Origin: Phycisphaerales bacterium
GTDB lineage: Bacteria > Planctomycetota > Phycisphaerae > Sedimentisphaerales > Anaerohalosphaeraceae
NCBI GenBank assembly: GCA_011053245.1
Contig: DRGS01000104.1
Coordinates: 1 to 10,269, forward strand
DNA length: 10,269 nt
Direction: 5' to 3'
Part shown: positions 7,782 through 10,269 of the stretch, piece after piece
How positions within the stretch are numbered: position 1 is the first letter of the stretch
Layout: each line of letters starts with the position of its first letter
The notes under the pieces: generated by a model
Databases searched by the model: none
What the model saw: the letters and a program-made list of their open reading frames with translations, nothing else
What the model was told of the DNA's origin: nothing
Translations under genes and position numbers: made by a program

Positions 7782-7797
7782 TCACAATATGTAGCCC
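7782..7797. promoter_or_regulatory. NrdR-like box, gene-distal
   Basis: TCACAATATGTAGCCC matches 11 of 16 positions of acaCwAtATaTwGtgt, including 9 of 10 in the core CwAtATaTwG. The gap to the other box is 14 bp (centres 30 bp apart, close to three helical turns). Known NrdR pairs usually have 15-16 bp gaps. It lies just downstream of the candidate nrdJ -10 element, where a bound repressor would block transcription. Confidence 0.55.
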
Positions 7798-7810
7798 TTA
7801 TATAATAGTT

Positions 7811-7839
7811 ATCATAATCGCAAGTGTTCGCTCTGCAAA
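7811..7839 (-). promoter_or_regulatory. candidate nrdJ promoter
   Basis: On the - strand, TTTGCA (-35, 7839-7834) and TATGAT (-10, 7816-7811) are separated by 17 bp. Directly upstream is a T- and A-tract-rich stretch (7840-7870) resembling an UP element. Transcription would start near 7804, immediately before the two NrdR-like boxes, giving a leader of about 115 nt. A second candidate lies closer: TTGGTA, 16 bp, TATAAT (7710-7705). However, its start would fall inside the Shine-Dalgarno region, which makes it less likely. Confidence 0.35.
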
Positions 7840-7951
7840 GGGAAAAAATCGGAAAAATATAAAATTTTTGTTAATCCTTATGGCATAAAAGGATACGAAA
7901 GCATTTTTTTTTTGTTAACAGCTTATACGACGTTGAAAAGGGTGTGAAAAC

Positions 7952-7964
7952 ATCGCAAAGCGAT
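7952..7964. repeat. short hairpin ATCGC-AAA-GCGAT
   Basis: A perfect 5-bp inverted repeat with a 3-nt loop. It is weak alone, but it is the first of three closely spaced palindromes. It could be part of a composite intergenic repeat. Confidence 0.4.
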
Positions 7965-7978
7965 CCCAAACCATTTAG

Positions 7979-7998
7979 CCCTCCGACCTGTCGGGGGG
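7979..7998. repeat. GC-rich hairpin
   Basis: CCCTCCGA pairs with TCGGGGGG over 8 bp with one G-T pair and a 4-nt loop (CCTG). No T-run follows on either strand, so a terminator role is not supported. It is likely part of a dispersed intergenic palindrome family. Confidence 0.5.
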
Positions 7999-8076
7999 TT
8001 CACTCTACAACTATGCAAAACTCCCCCCTCTGTCATTCACCCCCTTTTTGTCATCCCACCCCAGCGCACATTTGTC

Positions 8077-8101
8077 ATACCCGCATGCTTTAGGCGGGTA
8101 T
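8077..8101. repeat. REP-like palindrome ATACCCGC...GCGGGTAT
   Basis: A perfect 8-bp inverted repeat with a 9-nt loop, flanked by TTGTC on the left and CCATGC on the right. Its form (TCATaCCCGC...GCGGGtATCC) resembles widespread intergenic palindromes of the type TCATTCCCGC...GCGGGAATCC. That resemblance is from general knowledge; copy number in this genome is unknown. Confidence 0.5.
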
Positions 8102-8120
8102 CCATGCAGTTAAATTAAAA

Positions 8121-8237
8121 CTATAAAGCTCCCTCAAGATAGTGTTCAGCAAGCACCGCAAGCTCACCGATATCGATCACCCCGTCACCCGCAGGATAAG
8201 GCCAAATATCTATCGCAGGATCATCCGCTCCACACGT
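8121..8237 (-). pseudogene. dockerin-type C-terminal fragment, gene body missing
   Basis: A 38-codon open stretch ends at a TAG (8123-8121) and is bounded upstream by an in-frame TAA (8240-8238). It reads GADDPAIDIWPYPAGDGV followed by IDIGELAVLAEHYLEGAL. GDGVIDIGEL is a calcium-loop EF-hand of the dockerin type and LAVLAEHYLE the following helix. This is the usual last segment of planctomycetal secreted or surface proteins. There is no start codon or ribosome binding site, and nothing upstream in frame belongs to such a protein, so I read it as a remnant of a lost gene. It lies 14 bp from the histidine kinase remnant. It could be a fragment moved by recombination between dockerin tails, since another dockerin gene lies at 8611. 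Confidence 0.6.
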
Positions 8238-8251
8238 TTAACTCTTTGACA

Positions 8252-8548
8252 TCAACCTCGCGGCAGCCGGATTCGAATAACCGCACCCTGTGAGCTATGC
8301 TTGTTCGCTTCAATCGTTCCACCGTGTTTCTCTATGATCTGCCGACAAATGGTCGGTCCCAGGCCGATCCCACTGGCCTTGGTCGTAACAAACGCCTCAA
8401 AGAGCATGTCCCTGACCTCCGGCGCAAAGCCCGGCCCGATATCCCATAAGTAATAATGCAGGTTGCAATCCATATCGAAGAGAACGTACTCACCGAGATT
8501 ATTAGGTTCCGCCGAAACGAACGAAACCTCGTCAGGTAAAAAATCGAC
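8252..8548 (-). pseudogene. histidine kinase ATPase-domain fragment
   Basis: The readable protein is the C-terminal part of a HATPase_c domain. It has a G1-like box DIGPGFAPEVRD, the F-box region LFEAFVTTKASG, a G2-like box GIGLG, then TICRQIIEKHGGTIEA and a closing strand AVIRIRLPRG. The N-box and the whole dimerisation/phosphoacceptor part are absent. Deviations from a working kinase include Ile for Asn/Thr in D(N/T)GPG, and Pro after GLG where Leu is normal. The reading frame continues upstream into the terminator stem and T-run at 8549-8584, which encodes a meaningless RVTFFFVDF, so no real start exists. Only about the last 64 codons (from 8443) are clearly kinase-like. It is most likely a decayed remnant. 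A partial gene from recombination is the alternative. Confidence 0.7.
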
Positions 8549-8584
8549 AAAAAAAAACGTGACCCGGACATAAATCCGGATCAC
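8549..8584 (-). terminator. intrinsic terminator of the secreted dockerin gene
   Basis: On the - strand, GTGATCCGGA and TCCGGGTCAC form a 10-bp stem with one G-T pair and a 6-nt loop (TTTATG). They are followed, after one G, by nine T residues. The stem starts 27 nt after the stop codon of the dockerin protein. On the + strand the same stem has a C-A mismatch and no T-run, so the direction is clear. Confidence 0.9.
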
Positions 8585-8610
8585 GCTTATTAAAATCTAA
8601 AACTTAAAGC

Positions 8611-10269
8611 TTAAATACCACGCATCCACTCCAAAGCTATTGCAGCAAAGTCGAGCAGATCAACAGAACCATCCGGCTGAACATCAGCAGCAGAATCCTC
8701 CGTCTGAACGCCGGTATGGTAAATAGTAACATCCAGCTGATCGATCAGAGCTGATCCAATACCAGCAGTGGTACCATAGCTGTCTTGAGAATGGATTGTC
8801 CATTTCCCGGCCGCACCAGTAAGCCTGGTAGAGGCATAATCCTCACCTGTTCCGCTCTGCTCAGCGGTAACACCGTCATTGATCACCCAATCAAAAGTGT
8901 CCGTACCGTGGTCGTAATTAACAGTAATGTCCATATAAGCACCCGCGGCAAAGCCAGTTGCAAGAACCGGAAGCCTGGTCGTAGTGTACTCGGAGCGATG
9001 CGGAGGTTCACCCGTCCATAGCTCAACATTCTGAGTACCACCGGCACCGGCAGCATTAATGGAGATACCGCAATATGAATATCCTCCGGGCCTAGTACCC
9101 AGTTCCATCGTAAACCACAGATGTACCCCACCCACAGAGGTTGACTTAACAACAAAATTGATCGTCGCGTCATGTTCACGGTCATGAACAGGCTCTTGCG
9201 AATCGAGAAGCAGAGTACCGGCGCCTGTAACGTGCAGTGTTCCGGTCCCCGTGTCATTGGTCATCGTATAGTTATTGTCTGCGCCTCTAACTACAAGCTC
9301 ATAGTCACCGGTCCCTACAGGATCGGTAGCCATATCAAACGACCATGCCTCCTCTGTATCTGGTATATTTAGAGTCTTATACAGCCAGTCCGCTGCCACC
9401 AATTCAAGGTCGTCTATGTCGACAGCACAGTCACCGGTCAGATCCGCTTCTAAACGTAACGCACAGGCGGTCACAGTTGTAGTTATCGCATCTGGGTCCG
9501 CATCATCGAGATTCACTAAAACAGTGCCTGTATCGTCGTAGGCTGTGAGCAGTCCGGCATCGATATAACCTCGGACAACAGTTGTATCATCGCCATCCAG
9601 GATCAGCGTTCCGGCTTCAATATCTAAGGTAGTACCGTTAGGATCGACAGGACCATCGCTATCGTACAAAGATATATTCGACGCTGTCACAACACCGCTA
9701 TTCAAATTGATGGAATTCGTCGTTGCATTCTCTTTAGCGGCGAGATCGCCACCGATATTGACAGTTCCGCCGTTTATGTTAAGCGTAGTATCGCCGCCAT
9801 CTTGATCACCTATCACAAGATGACCCGAGGTGCTTACCGTTCCACCATTGATATTAACAGTTGCCGGACCGCCAAGGCCGCCCAAAGCCAATCCATTAAG
9901 TGTCAGGCTACCTCCTGTCATATCCAGAACAGTCGGATCGACATCGCCAGTACCCCATCGGGACCAACTGCCGGTTGCAACTGCTTCTACGCCCGCCTCG
10001 ATCAAGGCCGGACCACTTGCATGAATATCTGCTTCTGTACCTACCCCGGTACACCAATATCCCAGTTGGCTTCGACATTCCACAGATTGCTTCCACCACC
10101 ACCTGTCCAGGTTGTCTTGCCAGCAAGAACGACTACGGTAAAGCTGTGTACCGGGGTCTCATAAGTGTCATCTTCAACGATTTTCCAGTAATAAGTCATG
10201 CCCTTAATAAGCGCCTGGCTTGGAGTATATTCTGCTTCTGTAGATGGAAGATCATTTGCAACCAATACC
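8611..10269 (-). CDS. large secreted dockerin-type beta-rich protein, 5' end outside window, internal frameshift
   Basis: A long extracellular protein of planctomycetal style whose precise role I cannot name. From the right edge: a fibronectin-III-like piece (LIKGMTYYWKIVED...VHSFTVVV), then a WTGGGGSNLWNVEANWDIGVPG segment typical of autotransporter-like beta repeats. At 10041-10053 the frame breaks: the upstream frame meets TAG (10043-10041) and the natural continuation (GTEADIHASGPALIEAG) is in another frame. After it come beta-strand repeats (MTGGSLTLNG, NINGGTVSTSG, NINGGTVNIGG) and GYIDAGLLTAYDDTGTV. A dockerin-like EF-hand DLTGDCAVDIDDL (9382-9447) follows, then about 230 residues of probable concanavalin-like beta sandwich, and a final EF-hand ADVQPDGSVDLLDF (8620-8688) five residues from the end. 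The signal peptide would be off-window. The ATG at 10083 is not a real start: it has no ribosome site and its first 14 residues are out-of-frame nonsense. A terminator follows the stop. Confidence 0.8.
9382..9447 (-). other. dockerin-type EF-hand repeat 1 within the secreted protein
   Basis: Encodes DLTGDCAVDIDDL followed by ELVAADWL: an acidic calcium loop (D-x-T-G-D-x-x-V-D-x-x-D) and its helix. It sits in mid-protein, far from repeat 2 at the C-terminus (8620-8688). Confidence 0.7.
10036..10053. other. inverted repeat at the frameshift point
   Basis: TGTACC and GGTACA form a perfect 6-bp inverted repeat around TACCCC. The reading frame of the secreted protein changes within this hairpin, after GVPG on the - strand. 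Skipping 5 nt here would give the smooth sequence GVPGTEAD. A polymerase or assembly slip at the C-run, a true mutation, or a recoding site are all possible. Confidence 0.5.

Larger units (their letters stand above)
7840..8120. other. non-coding AT-rich and hairpin-rich intergenic stretch
   Basis: No supported gene is seen here. The first 80 bp are AT-rich, with an A/T-tract, the direct repeat TTTTTGTTAA at 7865-7874 and 7909-7918, and a run of ten T at 7904-7913. From about 7940 the composition changes to C-rich on the + strand with three hairpins (listed separately). Three copies of TGTCAT followed by a C-rich stretch begin near 8031, 8049 and 8074. The block reads like worn intergenic repeats rather than coding sequence. 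Confidence 0.6.

Noticed and set aside
7689..7810. Cobalamin riboswitch in front of nrdJ
   Set aside because: No B12-box-like GCCACTG element is seen and the likely leader of about 115 nt is too short for the usual riboswitch.
7874..7913. Intrinsic terminator on the + strand (ATCCTT...AAGGAT, then ten T)
   Set aside because: The stem has mismatches, an 8-nt gap lies before the T-run, and no + strand gene leads into it.
8031..8101. Small CRISPR-like array from repeated TGTCAT motifs
   Set aside because: Repeats are only 6 bp plus a C-rich tail, spacing is irregular and no cas gene is present.
10057..10083. ATG at 10083 as true start of the dockerin protein
   Set aside because: No ribosome binding site, and the first residues are out of frame with the beta-repeat protein that continues upstream to the window edge.
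1..10269. tRNA, rRNA, insertion sequence or phage genes
   Set aside because: No tRNA-like fold, rRNA segment, transposase, integrase or terminal inverted repeats could be recognised on either strand.

Overview
The window looks like a chromosomal segment of a planctomycete, most likely of the Phycisphaerae type. The main evidence is the secreted protein at the right edge. It combines a fibronectin-like YYWKIVED stretch, a 'W-N-L-W...NW...GVPG' segment, repeated 'NINGGTV' beta strands, a 'GYIDAGLLTAYDDTGTV' segment and dockerin-type EF-hand repeats, a mix I associate with that group. A second dockerin tail of the same style ('GADDP...PxPAGDGVIDIGELAVLAEH') lies nearby. The lineage call is an inference from protein style, because no rRNA gene is present.

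Left part, + strand (1-3437): the 3' three quarters of an alpha-glucan (glycogen/maltodextrin) phosphorylase, cut by the window start, is followed after about 100 bp by a complete haem catalase. The gap holds a strong hairpin and a Fur/PerR-like box that overlaps the phosphorylase stop codon.

Middle part, - strand (7688 down to 3455): an adenosylcobalamin-dependent class II ribonucleotide reductase (nrdJ) is followed in the same direction by a 98-residue protein of unknown function, a two-CBS-domain protein and a small single-cluster ferredoxin. The gaps are 109, 40 and 134 bp and every gene has a good ribosome binding site, so they could be partly co-transcribed. The ferredoxin converges on the catalase with only 17 bp between stop codons. 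Upstream of nrdJ are two NrdR-box-like palindromes with centres 30 bp apart, just downstream of a plausible promoter with an AT-rich upstream tract. This is the best regulatory signal in the window.

Right part (7840-10269): about 300 bp of AT-rich and hairpin-rich intergenic sequence leads into gene debris on the - strand. The debris is a 38-codon dockerin tail with no gene body, then the catalytic end of a histidine kinase with no front half. A strong intrinsic terminator follows, belonging to the large secreted dockerin protein that runs off the right edge. That protein is interrupted by a frameshift at about 10041-10053, exactly at a 6-bp inverted repeat.

Together the genes suggest carbon storage breakdown (phosphorylase), peroxide defence (catalase), oxygen-independent deoxynucleotide synthesis (NrdJ) and low-potential electron transfer (ferredoxin), as in an organism that meets changing oxygen levels. 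No defence island, CRISPR array, mobile element or clearly new multi-gene system is visible. The most open items are the 98-residue protein with the CBS partner downstream of nrdJ, and the gene remnants between 8121 and 8548.
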